Position numbers and translations under genes: made by a program
Assembly (NCBI RefSeq): GCF_000004075.3
Contig: NC_026660.2
Span: forward strand, 5,270,001 to 5,334,000
Length of the DNA: 64,000 nt
Source of the DNA: Cucumis sativus
Lineage: Eukaryota > Streptophyta > Magnoliopsida > Cucurbitales > Cucurbitaceae
Reading direction: 5' to 3'
The notes under the pieces: model-generated
Seen by the model: the letters and a program-made list of their open reading frames with translations, nothing else
What the model was told of the DNA's origin: nothing
The model's database searches: none
In this document: piece after piece, positions 22,803 to 35,551 of the stretch
Numbering within the stretch: position 1 is the stretch's first letter
How the letters are laid out: every line of letters starts with the position of its first letter

Positions 22803-25326
22803 CTATTTACCCATGGCTCTTCTGCAAACTGAAAGGAGAACAACAAGGATGGCGAGAGCGGCAACGACGCCGATGATGATCGCGACCGTTTTACCCGCTT
22901 GGTCATCACTTGGAGAAACTGAACTCAAAAACAAATTACGAAGAAAAAATGAATGAGAGTTCATACTTTTGTAGAGTAGGTTGTTTGAAGTTGACACAAA
23001 GAAAGTGCATCTTTCCCCACTAAAAACCATGGTCTAAAAGGAAGTTCAATATTATACGTTGGCTTTTAGTGAGGCGCGTAAAATGAAGATTTTGGTTTTG
23101 CTTAATAACATTTTCATATCTTTTAAATAAGTTTGTAGAGTATGTCTTTTGAATAAGTTTCTTCCTTTTTCATTTACTTTTTTAGAATATTTTCAAGATT
23201 TAAAGTAACGTTAAAAAAAAAAATTATGTATATTTTCGTTCTAACATCACTTCCATTTTTAATGAAATTCCAAAAACAAAAGTAAACTTTTTTAAAAATT
23301 AATAAGACTAAACAACTTAAAATAATTTTGATAATTGAAATTCAAAAAAGAACCCAATCCAAAAAAAGTGATTTTTTTGTCCTCTCACAAAAATGCATTT
23401 CATGGGTCCAAATTATCACTTAAAAAATGAATATTGGAGATTGTTCTACAATCCAACTTTCCTTTTCCTTTTTTCTTTGCCCACTTATTTTGTTTTGTTA
23501 TGTTTTTTTTTTCTTCTTTTTTTGGTAAGTGGGAGCTTTTTGAGGCCAAAATATGGGGAAAATCATTGGAAGCAAAATTGGGTGAATGATGAAGCTAACA
23601 TTGCTAAAGTGACAAATTATTGATCTAATGATTTATAATTCCAATTAGTGCAAAGCACAACCTTTTCCAATATAATATAGACCCAATAAAAATTTAATAG
23701 AGGAACATAGAAAACAAAAAATTTAAATATTTTTGTAGTGAAAGTAACATAAAGTAGAAGGAGCAGGAATAAGTAGGGGAATAGCAACAATGGAAAACAA
23801 ATTTCAAAATTGCCTAAACAGAAAGCAAATTAAAGTATATAGAAAGAAATGCCCTAAAATGCTTTACTTTTTATTAAAAGAATTGCCTTGTTGACCCATT
23901 ATATTATTTTGAAGTCTTAAAATTAAAATCACTCTTTATAAAAATTAAAGATCTCATTTTCATGTACACAATGAAAGTAAAATCAATCAATAACACTTAG
24001 AAATAACAAAAATAATGTTTGAGAGTATGTTTAACATTATACCTACAAAAGATTTTAGCTTGTGTTAAAGTTGGTATGTGAATTTAGCCAAAATGAACTT
24101 AGCTCGATTGATATAAAATATGTATAAATAACGAGTATAAAGTTTATGGTTTTTCAACCCAAACTCCAAATTGTAGTGAAAGAACAAAAGTGATTCCGTT
24201 TGAGAAACAATTTTTTTTCATGTTATTTTCCTTTTTGTTTTTTAAGATAGCTAGACTCACAAACTAAACTTAGGCATGGTGCTTAGATTATGCCAACCTA
24301 ACCAATGACTTGAGAATATCTTCGAGAAAAAGACTCACGCTCATCCACCACTTTAGTTTTTTTAGTACAATAGAGAGCATGTGTATTTGGATTAACGGGT
24401 AAGTTTACGAAGAAGACAAAAAAAAACAATTACTTTTGCATGTAGAAAACTAAGGTTTTAGATTTTTGAAAGCAAGAAGAAGAAGAAAAAATCAGTTTTT
24501 TTCAGGGATTTTGCTTACCAGAAGAATTAGGGTAGAAGCCAGACGCCCAATAGCGAGCATAACACTGTCCCATGAACACATCAGCAGCTGCAGCTGATCC
24601 ACACAAACTTTTCAACTTTCCAACACAATCAGCAAGACAAGATGAACAATCTTGTGAACTCAAATCTCCTAAACATTGAGCAAAACCTTGAACCAACCCT
24701 GAACTACTAACCCTAAATCCATTCCCAGCCCCTGCCCCGGCTTGCATATCAGCGAGCACGTCATCCCGTCTTCGAAAGAACTCGATGTCGTTACTTGAGC
24801 TCGCACTACACTTCTTGAACTTCACACTAGTATCCAACTTCCCCAAGAAATCAAAGTGCTCATATCTGACATAACAACCCTCGAATTGTAGGGTTGCTCC
24901 ATAAGAAAAAGGGCAAGCCAAATGAATTTGACTAACGCCATTACGTATGCATTTTGAGCAATCAATTGTAGCTAAGTCTCCTCTACATTGATAGAGCCCA
25001 AAAATTGCTCCTTCAAGTTGAATAGTATTTGAGGAATCATTTCCAATAGCAAAGGAATTGTAAGTCATTTGAGAAGAGGAAGAAGCAATTGATGAAAGTA
25101 AAGAATTAAAATTTGATTCAAATTGGGAATTGGGTTGGTATTTTTCATTGGAACAACCTGCATAAATGATGAGATGAGATCTAATAGGGAAGGCATAAGA
25201 AGAAGAAGAAGAAGAGAAAAAGAGAAGGAAAAAGAGAAGGAAAAAGAGTTTGGGAATTAGGGTTTTGTTTGAGGAGTAAAACTCAAGATTTCTTCTTCTC
25301 ATCATCATCATCATCATCACAATCAA
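22803..25326 (-). CDS. Plasmodesmata-located protein-like (double DUF26, one membrane helix)
   Basis: Two exons on the minus strand, 25326-24519 and 22918-22803, joined in the G|TT codon, giving about 307 residues. Order: N-terminal signal peptide (hydrophobic LFFLLFFLLFF run at about 28-38, then serines), first DUF26/Gnk2 domain with C-x8-C-x2-C (CRGDLATIDCSKC), second DUF26 with the same spacing (CLGDLSSQDCSSC), a short stalk, one membrane helix (TVAIIIGVVAALAILVVLL) and a very short basic tail (CRRAMGK). Tail and absence of a kinase domain distinguish it from cysteine-rich receptor kinases and fit the PDLP group, type I membrane proteins that control plasmodesmal callose and cell-to-cell movement. 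The subtype cannot be set from sequence alone. The start is uncertain because the ORF opens with a run of ATG codons. Confidence 0.9.
24094..24170 (+). repeat. Possible tRNA-derived SINE relic in the PDLP-like intron
   Basis: CTTAGCTCGATTGATATAA resembles a degenerate box A region, and a weak box B-like segment (GGTTTTTCAACCC) follows about 50 bp on. Weak evidence. Confidence 0.25.
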
Positions 25327-26216
25327 TTTTTAGTGTTTTTTTTTTATGGGGGGATAATTTTGGGGGTCGATCTCACAAAGTTTCTCTCTCACACACACAC
25401 AAATTCTTTCTTCTCTTTGTTTTCTTTTAGGGGCTTTTGATTTGTGGTTATGTGTGTTTTTTAGAGTATATAGTAGACTTTTTCCTTTTCCTTTTACTTT
25501 TTGTTCTTTGTTTGTTTTTTTTTTTTTTAATGGTTTTCCATTTGAATTCTCATTTTGGAGACTTTAGTATTAAGAAAAGAGCACCTTTCTCTTTGTTTTA
25601 ATTTTGTTTGTGGCCCCTACTTCTTCTTTCTTTTGTTATGCATTTTCTAGTCACAGCATCTCTCTCAAATTCTCACTTTTAATTGAGGGAGAGAGAGAAA
25701 TTTCAAAGCATTTTTCAAGTGTTTTTCAAAATTGCAGAGAGAATAACGAGGGTTGTTTATGGTTCAAAAAAGATTGAACTTTTTCTTTATTATCTTTTTA
25801 ATTGTTCAGAATCTGATATAAGGCTTTATGATGGTCATGCATTGGGAAAAAAAAAAAAAAACAGGGAAAAGTTGTGTTATATACATATACATATTTACCA
25901 TTACTCATCCTGTTAACTTTTGAATCAATTAAATGGTGGAAAACATTGTATATATTAGAGCAACAAGTCATGTCTAGAAGGGGTTATTTGTTTTTCTAAA
26001 ATAATGTAGATCATAACCAAAATATTTAAAGATTTGAAATGACTGATGCCATAAACATCCTTAGATAGTCCTATGTGTTCTTGGGAGGATATTTTTAATT
26101 AAAGGATATCTTAAAATACTTACATAATTGTGTTCACTTTGGCAGGATTTCTATTTTAATTTAGGTAATGCTCTAAAATAGTCCTTACCCGACTAGTTTT
26201 AATTTCTAAGATAATT

Positions 26217-26420
26217 GTAAATAGGTAGCCCTACGTCAAGGTCAATAATTAATTAAATGTGTAGAAATATTTTTAAAGAAATGTAAATATAGAAAAATCT
26301 ATTCGAGATTAACTTTCTATCGTTGATATACTTGACCATTCATAGACTTTAAATTGTTTTTACATTTACAAATTCTTTTACACTGTGTTATTTAATACTT
26401 TAGACCTTGTTATATTTGCG
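26217..26420. repeat. Degenerate copy of the foldback MITE family
   Basis: AATTAAAT..TAGAAATATTTTTAAAGAA and GTAAATATAGAAAAATCTAT resemble the inner arm of the 11502-11778 element, followed by ACTTTCTATCGTTGATATA and a decayed opposite arm with TTTACATTTACAAATTC. Ends and target duplication not recognisable. Confidence 0.45.
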
Positions 26421-27289
26421 CAAAGGTAGTACATAATATCTCTAATCAGTGTGCCTTTTACAATTCTCTCTCACATTCACAAGTGAGAAAAATATTAAAG
26501 TGTACATATAATTAAATTTACCATAACAATTCTATGCTTTTTTTTCTTTTTGGGTCAATTGATTATTAGAAAAAAGGATTTTAGGGTAAGGAATCTTTAG
26601 CATCCAAAAACATTATTGTGCATGTGTGTATTAAAAGATTCACAATTAACATATATTCATAAAGAGATGGCATCTTTAAAGTATGGTTATGATTTCAAAA
26701 ACGTTTTAAATTATGCAAAAGTTTAAAATGATTTCACTAATTGTAACAACATTTGTTAATGAGATGGATTCACACATACACTTGAATGAGGATGTGATTG
26801 ATGAATAATGACCAACTTATTAAATAATTAGTTTCACAATACAATGTGTGTGTGTATATATATAATAAAAAATATTATATTCAACAAGCTTTTCCATCAT
26901 AGTTACTATGAATAAATAAATGAATAATACTTTGTTTCCCATTAACTAAAAATGCACAAATGTAGTTAAAAATCATTATAACGTTCTAAAAAGAGATGAT
27001 TTTAAAAAGTAAATAACACTTTTTAAAAGCAGAGAAATGGAAATCGACATTTTAAAGTATATGAAGAGCAAACGCTTAAAACACATTTGAAAATTATATA
27101 ATTATCCAATTAAACACAAAGTAAGGAAAATTGAGAGTCAAAAATGGTTTTTAAACTTACAACCTTTTCATTTAAGAATTTTGACGTGAGATTAGTAGAT
27201 TTGAAATTAAAATAGATAGAACACACGAACCAACCGTAAACAAATTCAAAATTTATACATACACACACCCTCCATATAGAAAATAGATT

Positions 27290-28037
27290 ATTGTAATCGA
27301 TAGTAGTTTGAAAGATTCGTAAATATAGAAAAATGTATCAATAATATAGTCTATCATTGATATTTTTTCAACCAAATTATATTTTGTTATATCTATAAAT
27401 TATGCTATATTGTTATATGTTTATCAATACTTTAAATTTAGAGTTAGTTGCAAATCAACAATTAGGTTCAAAATAATTGAGTATATAGCAACATTTTAAA
27501 AAATTTGTAAAAGTAGAAAAATTTATATTAAATATTGGTCTATCACAAATCTATCTTAAATAGTTATATTTACATTTGTTTTAAATATTGTTATATCATT
27601 TATTATTATTCATAAAATATCTATCCATTACAATTAAGTTTAATTACAACGGTGTAAAAGCCTCGGAAATATTTGCCTAAAATTTGGAAATTGAAAAATG
27701 GTTGCGGAAATGTACTATCCGAAGAAATTCACGGTTTAGTTAGGTAGTTAGATTGCAATTAGGCCTAGCTTATTACCACCCAGGCCTGTTAAAGATTGGA
27801 TCTCAAACTATTGAATTTTGATGGGCTAAGCCCATTTTCATGTGCATGGTTTACTGTTGAAGCTCAATAGAACTCCATGTTTGGTTGGCTAACTCAAATT
27901 CTATTTTAACTTACATAATTGGTGAGAATTTGTTGGTCTATCGTATCAATATTTACAACTCATAAGCTTCCATAGATTTTACTATATTTGTAATTTTTTT
28001 ATATGTTGTTATATATTTGTTCATTATTAAACTTAAT

Positions 28038-28040
<3 letters not shown>
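27290..28040. repeat. Cluster of foldback MITE relatives
   Basis: At 27442 the sequence GTTAGTTGCAAAT begins an arm that continues ATTGAGTATATAGCAAC, matching the right arm of the intron 3 element base for base over long stretches; the other end near 27620-27636 reads ATCCATTACAATTAAG, like that element's left end. Additional partial arms lie at about 27300-27420 (AAATATAGAAAAATG, TAGTCTATCATTGATA) and 27925-28035 (GGTCTATCGTATC, TACTATATTTGTAATTTTTT). At least one nearly full copy and two fragments. Confidence 0.6.
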
Positions 28041-28068
<28 letters not shown>

Positions 28069-28070
28069 CT
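28041..28070. repeat. TA dinucleotide microsatellite
   Basis: An uninterrupted run of about 13 TA units. Confidence 0.9.
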
Positions 28071-29836
28071 ATTTTAGAATTGAGTCAACTAATTAAAATC
28101 TAAAAATGCAACTGTTGTTAGTCTTTTAACGTCACAAAGTAGAGTATGTCCACCTAAAGCAATAAATTTGCTTGCAAGTTTCATCCTTGAGTTGCATTTT
28201 CTCTTAAAATTTTTCTCATAAAGGAAGAAGTAGTAAAATTAATTTCATAATATAACAAAACTTCATATATTATTCATCAATATACTTCTATTAATTTCTA
28301 TCAATAAATTTATAGAAACGATAAAAGTCTATTGATGTATTTCACTGTTTTAAAATACATTTTTCACACATATTTTGAATTAAAGTACATTTATATATAA
28401 AAAGTACCTTTAAAGATTTTTTTAAGTATGATTAGATGCTTAATCAAATATTTTATTGTTACTAATGTCAATTGGACTAGGTTTGATTTCACATATAATA
28501 CGTATTCGGGGATGTTTACTGTCATATTTTCAAAATTATGGAAAAATTAATATAACTAATTATGTGTTGTTCTGTTTATTTGGATTTTGGCATTCACTTC
28601 AACATGTGTATCATCTTGACTTGGTCATTAATTTTAATACTTGGAATAATAATTATTATGTTTGAAAGATTTTTTAGATTAATGAGCATTCACATAAACC
28701 TAATTTATGAGGTTGTATTTGAAGCAATAACTTAGCTATAATAATAACAACAACATTAATCCCCCCTTTCCTTTTCTTTTAAAAACAGAATACAATAAAA
28801 TTTCCAACTTTGTTCATCATTCTTCTCCCCACCTATGGAATCATACTCAAATGTGAGCACATTAAAATATGCATCATGACTAAAAAAAAACTTTTACTTC
28901 TTACACCAAATACTTCTGAAAGACATATCATATATATGTTTTAGAAATTAATTATCAAAATATAAAAATTAAAGTCATATGAGCCTAAATTAACATAACT
29001 TTCCAATGACACTACACAAATTGATTGGATTCAAATTGTTTGTTTCTCTTGAATAATTAAACTAAGAATATAATATAAAGAACTTCTTTTAATCTAAGTA
29101 TGTGGACCTTAACCAAAACAAATTATAAAGTATAAAGTTGTTGGTCTAATATCATGCAAGATCGTGGGCCTGTAGATTTGACAAAACTTGTCATTAAATA
29201 GAAGAAAAAGTTAAAGAAGGTAAGCATGAGAAAAAGGGGAGGAAATTGAGATAATATTGATCCAAATCTCTTTGAAATTTCGTTTTTGAAATTAAAGTTA
29301 AAAAGTAGAAGGATGTGAAGGCATCTGATGTGGGGCAGTTAGTTTGTTGTGTTGCGTTGTGGGACTCCAAAACAGCAATTCGTGGGTGTCGATTATAAGA
29401 GGAGCACCCAATAGAGGCCACCATGTTCTTCAATTCATTCTTTCTACATTACTATCTTTTTTTCTTTTTCTTTTTCTATTTTCAAAATTGAGACTACCAT
29501 TTGATCCAATTTTAGAATTACATGCAACGTTGTGATACATATGATTATTAAAGTTAGAGATGAATATCGATACTTGAAAAACCAATTAGAACGATTGAAA
29601 TCAACCGAGTTGACACCCGATGGTTGATTGGTTTAATTAAAAGATTTCGAAAAATCAATCAAAACTAACTTGAAGTTGTTGGTATTTTTTAGTATAAACC
29701 GGCCACAATTTTTGTACAAAAATGATTACCTTTAATTAAAATATATTTCATTAAATTTTTGTATCTTGATGATGGAGATAGTTTTTTTTTTTATCTTTTT
29801 ATCCTTAAAAACTAAGTTTATATATATTTCCAATTT

Positions 29837-30020
29837 CTAAATTTTTACTTTGTTGTCAAAGTTCTACTGATACTTTCAAAAACCAAGTCGAATTTTGGAA
29901 ATTTTAAAAATAAAATATTTTCATTTTATCTCTAAATTTTTACTTGGTTGTCAAAGTTCTACCGAATACTTTAGAAAACCAAGACGAATTTTGAAAACTT
30001 AAAAAAATAAAATTTAAAAA
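29837..30020. repeat. Tandem duplication, 95-bp unit
   Basis: CTAAATTTTTACTT.GTTGTCAAAGTTCTAC..A recurs at 29837 and 29932, each followed by ACTTT, AAAACCAAG.CGAATTTT and an AAAATAAAAT tail. Two copies, several substitutions apart. Confidence 0.75.
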
Positions 30021-30559
30021 ATTGTTTTCCTCTTTTGAATTTGACTAAACACATAAACTCTTATCACAAAATTCTAGTGAAAAATTAATGAGAAATATTT
30101 TTAATTTTAAAAGTACGTTGTTCTTTTCTCTTTTAAAATTGAAAATTAAGAAAGACGCGTAGAGAAATATAAAACCTTATTTTCTTTTCCTTTTTTAGGT
30201 CCCACTCGACTCATTTGCTTTTATTAATGTCATATTTATGATTGTCTATCACTATCTAAAGATTATTCAATCCTCCATAGTGTTGAACTTAAACAAAAAA
30301 AACAAACATATTTATAATGTTAAACGATATTGATGATTTTATTTTTAAGTTCTTATTAATGAAACTTTTAGACACCAATTGTTATTAAGCTAGTCCATGA
30401 AAGTGTATGTTGCATAATAAATTTTGAGACTAATTACAAATTGTCACATCATTTATTAAATTAATAATGAAATGTGCAAATAATTGAATTTGAGACTAAT
30501 TAAAATTGACCTGTGTCTCAAATTAAAAATTGAAAACAACCAATTCTAATAATACCACA

Positions 30560-31200
30560 TGTTTTCATTCTAACCGTTGAATCAAGTTAATTATTTTGGT
30601 TCAATTAAATATTATTTATTTGACCTAAGTTCAATTAAGCCAAAAAAAAATAAGCTTAATTCACCTCAAAGGCTAAATATAACTCATATTCACGTGGTTG
30701 AGCTCATGAGTCTGGTCCATAAACCAACTAGACTCAAGCTCATAAAGCCCACCACAGAACTCTAAAAATAGAGAAGTTCTCCACTAGTAAGAAATTGAAA
30801 AATTTTGACTCAAGAGGTCTAGAGATAATTCTTCCAAGAACTAGAAGATTCTCTAATTCTTGAAATCGTCCAAATATACGAGCTTTCTTCCAATACTCCA
30901 ACTTCTCTAGAAAATGAAAGTTTTTTTGAAGATAGACATTTTCTTCAAAGACTCCACCCAACTTCAAGCATCTAATCGAGAGATAATCAGATAATCAGAT
31001 TATAGAGATCGAACCACATCGCATCAAATCAACAAAAATACAACATCAACTCAAGTTCAATACCAAAAACCAAATTTCTCCAAAAGTCTTGTGCGAACAG
31101 TGTGTTAGTTGCTGAATGGAACTTGAAACGATTGATGTTATAGTTAACCGGAAGAGACATACAACAACAACGTTGATGGTTATGGATCAATCTCTCTTGA
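30560..31200. mobile_element. LTR-like fossil (possible solo LTR or LTR fragment)
   Basis: The stretch has the texture of a plant retrotransposon LTR: a TATA-like CTCTAAAAATAGAG followed by a run of non-coding, less AT-rich sequence with CTTGAAATCGTCCAAATATA, ACTTCAAGCATCTAATCGAG and a direct repeat AGATAATC. No coding part of such an element lies nearby and I could not define both ends, so it is broken or solitary. Age: old. Confidence 0.35.
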
Positions 31201-32388
31201 CATCGACGTAACCAAACACTTGGCCACTTGGATGGGAGTTGGGACCCAACATTTAAACTTAAACATCCTAATGCCATCAATCTTCCTTTTTATTCATTTA
31301 TTAGTCTAAATTTGTCAAACTATATATATATAATGTGACCATCTCTTCCAATCAATTTCTTAAAGTCAAGAGAAAATACTAATGAAGAATATTATTGTTC
31401 CTCTGCTTTTGATTGCTTCCTTAATTTTCTTATATACTTAAAATTTGAAAACAATATAAATAAATCTACTTCTTCCATTCAAATTTTAAATATAACAAAA
31501 ATTCTGTTTCCATTTTTAATTTTTAAAAGTTCTTAAAATATATTTATTAAAAAACCAAACCTATAAACTATAACCAAGTTTAATTGATATAAGTTTGTTT
31601 TATCTAAAAAAAACAACACTCATTAATCATGAGTTAATAATTTTATTTCATATATGTAGAGTGATAGAACTTTCATGTTTGATTTTATATTTAGTCAATA
31701 ATAAATTTTAGATGTGTGTTTATTTACTCTATAAACTATAAAAATTGTATATTAGAATATTAAACGTTTTGATCTTATGATTAGTAGATCGTTTTGACAT
31801 TTTTATTGTTTGGTTAGACTTAAACTAATTACTCTAATATATTATGAAACTAAATTGAAGGATTAAAGTTGTATTATATATAAGGTTCAATTATATATAT
31901 GGGTAATATATTAATTCATTTATTTTAAAGAAAATTGAAGATGTAAACATTTATTAGAGACCAAACTAGAATAAGTAGGGGCATAATATACTTTTTAAAG
32001 TTGAGAACCTTTGGGACAAAAGAAAAGTATAAAATTTAATCTAAAATTTACTTTTGAAAAAATTTAAAAAAAAATTAGAAGATATATAAAATGTGTTATT
32101 AGAACAAAAATGCATTAATTTTCCAAATTTTAGTGGAGTTTTGTCTCAGAAAAAGAAGGTAAGAAAAAGGAGAAAGAAAGAAAAAGAAAAGGACAAGCTT
32201 TGGCACCACAAGTCTTTGTTTGTTTCTTTGGTAATTAGTGTGTTTTGCATTGGAGTATTTAATAGCAAAAAAACGAAAAGAAAAAAAGAATTTAATCATC
32301 GAAATCGACGGCGGATTGGTCTACGAGACGCGACAACGTGGGGTGGGGCTGCAAATGGACCACCTCAACCCCTTCTCATACACACACG

Positions 32389-32438
32389 CCTTCTTCCTTC
32401 TTCCTTCTTCCTTCTTCCTTCTTCCTTCTTCTTCTTCC
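32389..32438. repeat. Heptamer microsatellite (CTTCTTC)n
   Basis: About six copies of CTTCTTC in a row, ending in plain CTT repeats. Confidence 0.9.
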
Positions 32439-35400
32439 TAACTTGCTTCGAACGGAAAACACGTTTTTAGCTCCTCTCCCATTTTTTTATTTTCTTAAGT
32501 ATTTTTCTTTTTAAATCCACTAAATTAAAATATATTAACATATTTATATATTCAAGAAAAAAAAAGACTTGGATTCAAATACTTACGGGTGATTTGTATT
32601 AGAGAGTAATAATTATTGTTGATAAAAAGTGATTCAACTCCGAACATTATGATTTTACCACATAAGAGTACAACGATTATAGAAGAGATAAAATTTAATA
32701 ACAATGAAGCATTATTTAACATATGTTGTAATCTAGCACTTTAAAATTAATATTAAAATATAAAGATTGGGAATGTGAGAGGCATGTGCCCGTCACCCCT
32801 TAATAAATCCGCCCCTAATTCCAACTATATAGAGAATTCATTTTTAATATAATTCTTGATTTATTAGATAAAAAGTGTTAAAATTTTGAATTTACCCTCT
32901 CTACGAGAAGTTAAGGCATAACAAAAATCATGAGAGGATTCGAGACTTAGGCAAATTAGAAAGTAAAACAAAATTCACCTCTTAATGATGGGTACATCTT
33001 CAAACTCTATTCTTTTTTACCTTTAAGACAATAAGCATGAGAAACTACGACATGAGTAGCTGAGTAACATTAACCATTAAAAAAGAAAAGAAGAAAATTC
33101 TTCAGTCGAATAACTTTTGATGGGAATGAAGAGAATTGTCTAACAAAAACTTTGAACAATATTTAAATTGAAAAATGTGATATTAATGTATAAAAAGTCT
33201 ACTTGTCAAGAGACAAACTTGTCATACAAAATTATTGGAATTTTTAAAAGTCTAAAATAAAAATCAAAATGATTATTAGAATGGATATTGAATTTCCATT
33301 ATGATGTGTATTTAATCGAATAATTAACAATTAAGTGACTTTTTTTAAAATTTATAAATAGATTTGTTGATTCCATTTTTTATTTTATGAAATGATTTAG
33401 TTGAGAAACTTTAACAAGTGTAAACATAAAAGGTTTCATAAGGTCAACAACCAAACAAGAGAATTACTCAATAACTATAGGATAATTTATTTGTTTGCTA
33501 ATACTTGTCTTACTTCAATATGATATATCTACTCCATCAATTTATCTTCAATGGATATTGTGTTAAGTATTTACTTTTTCTTTTCCTTAAACCACTTTGA
33601 CCAATTTTCTCTCTTAAATTTAAAATATTTTGCATTTATTTTAATTCAACGACACGTGAGTATGCACATTTTGAATATCAATGTTTAGTTGAGATTTAAA
33701 TCATAATCAATTGAGTTGCATTCATATCGACAATTAGATAATATAGTTTTTCAACCCTTTTGTCATTTTCAATTTAAATTTGAATGAGTTTAAAACTCTT
33801 AATTTAGTGCTTAATTTTTTTTAAAAATATCCTAAGTTACATCAAAATGAGGTGTTATTAAACTTATTATTTTTCTAGTAAAAACAGTAAAACTTATAAA
33901 TAACATGTTTATAATCAATATATAATTTTCAAAAACTAAAAATAAAAAATCAAATAGAACCGATCTTAATTAATTAATAATTTTAATGCACGATACACGA
34001 TTCAAAATTTGTGAGAAGTTATAAAGGTGAAATTGAGAGTTACTTAGATAATATTAACAAGTATTTGTTATATATTTATTATTTAGTATAATTTTTTATT
34101 TCATCCATAAGGGTTTGACTTAGGTTTAGTAAAATATTTAGTTCATAAAATCTCATCGACCATCACTCCATTAAGTATTTTTGTTTGATTTTCTTAAACA
34201 TATTTAAAAAGTATAACTTGAGTTCCCACCATTCAAATATTTGTTTGGTAAATAAAGTGTTTCTTTTAATAATTATTTTATTTTATTTTATTTCTAGTGG
34301 GTTTAAGAATTATAATTTGAGTACATATGTTGCATTAGTTTCCATAATTTGGTTGTATTTGGTAGGTATGGTTTTGAAGATATATATACTTTTGATTAAA
34401 ATTTAATAAAGGTGTTCTCATATTAATGGAGAGTATAAAATAATATTTCACACTTAAACTTAATTAGTAACCAAACATATACAAAGGATGCATGTTAAAT
34501 ATTTTTAATTTCTAATAAATATAAAATATTTATTAGAGTTAGCTATATGGCAAAAAAAAATAGTATAAATTTTAATTTTAGTAAAATATAGGATAAGTCT
34601 AGCTAGCTTTAAAAAAAGAAAAAACCCTATATGTTTATGTATTTATATATATATATATATATTTAAAAAAGAAAAGAAAAGCTTTTATTTGGTATTTGAA
34701 CAAAAAGAAAAAGAAAAGGGTAAAGGGTATCTTTTCCTATTATGGATAGTATTTATGCATGCCCTCGCTATTACCTTATTTATATGTTCTGACTTCATAA
34801 TTTATTTAGACATTTAAAATGGCAATTGAAACAATACTCATTAAAAGAAAGCCTAAAAAAGAAAATACTCGTTATAATATTTTCTCATATTATAAATATT
34901 AGTATATAATGTAGATATTCATTAAACGTGCTTAGTAGCCATATAGCTACCTCTCTTTCTATCAATCATCTAATATGTTATGTGTTTATAAAAGACACAC
35001 CTTTAATGACTACGTAATCCATCTTATGTCTATCAAATTGATTCTAAATAATGACATTTGAACAAACAATTACCAGAAAGTTGAGAAAATTTAATTTTTT
35101 TTGTTTAATATTATATGTTTTTTATTTCTTGGATACTGTTTAAAATTATTAATTGGATTTTAGTACCAACTCAGCTTCCAGCAATAATCTCCTTTGTGAA
35201 AGTATGAATTGAAACATTTTTATTATAAATGTTGAATATATTATATATGATTAAAGAAAAGAAAATACGTGAGTTAAGAAGCGCGTAGAATGTCTTGTAA
35301 AATCTCAAACAAGGTTAAGAATTAATAAATAAAGAAATAAGCGACGTGGAGAATTAAAACAATAAAAAAAATTGAAAAGAAATCCGGCATGTATTCGTAT

Positions 35401-35551
35401 AAATATAAAATGATCTGAAAAGGGTGTAACGAACAACGCTGAGCTTTCAAACTAGAGAAAAATTCGGAAGGATTTTCTCTCATTTTTTTTCTTTGAATTA
35501 ATTACCCGGTGATCCGAGTGACGTGAACTCAAGGAAGAACACGGAGCCGAA

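Larger units (their letters stand above)
25327..35551. other. Gene-poor spacer of 10.2 kb
   Basis: The first few hundred bases are the pyrimidine-rich leader/promoter of the PDLP-like gene, and the last few hundred the promoter of the MLO gene. Between them I see no gene, tRNA or recognisable protein domain on either strand. It holds degenerate copies of the foldback MITE (26.2 and 27.3-28.0 kb), a TA microsatellite (28.04 kb), a 95-bp tandem duplication (29.8-30.0 kb), an LTR-like stretch (30.6-31.2 kb) and a CTTCTTC microsatellite (32.4 kb). Confidence 0.75.

Noticed and set aside
22803-23030. Separate small gene with a membrane helix
   Set aside because: It is the second exon of the PDLP-like gene: phase and acceptor fit exactly and supply the missing membrane anchor.
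25327-35551. Hidden gene or CRISPR-like array in the 10-kb spacer
   Set aside because: No protein domain, no regularly spaced repeats and no tRNA-like fold were found on either strand; only simple repeats and transposon relics.
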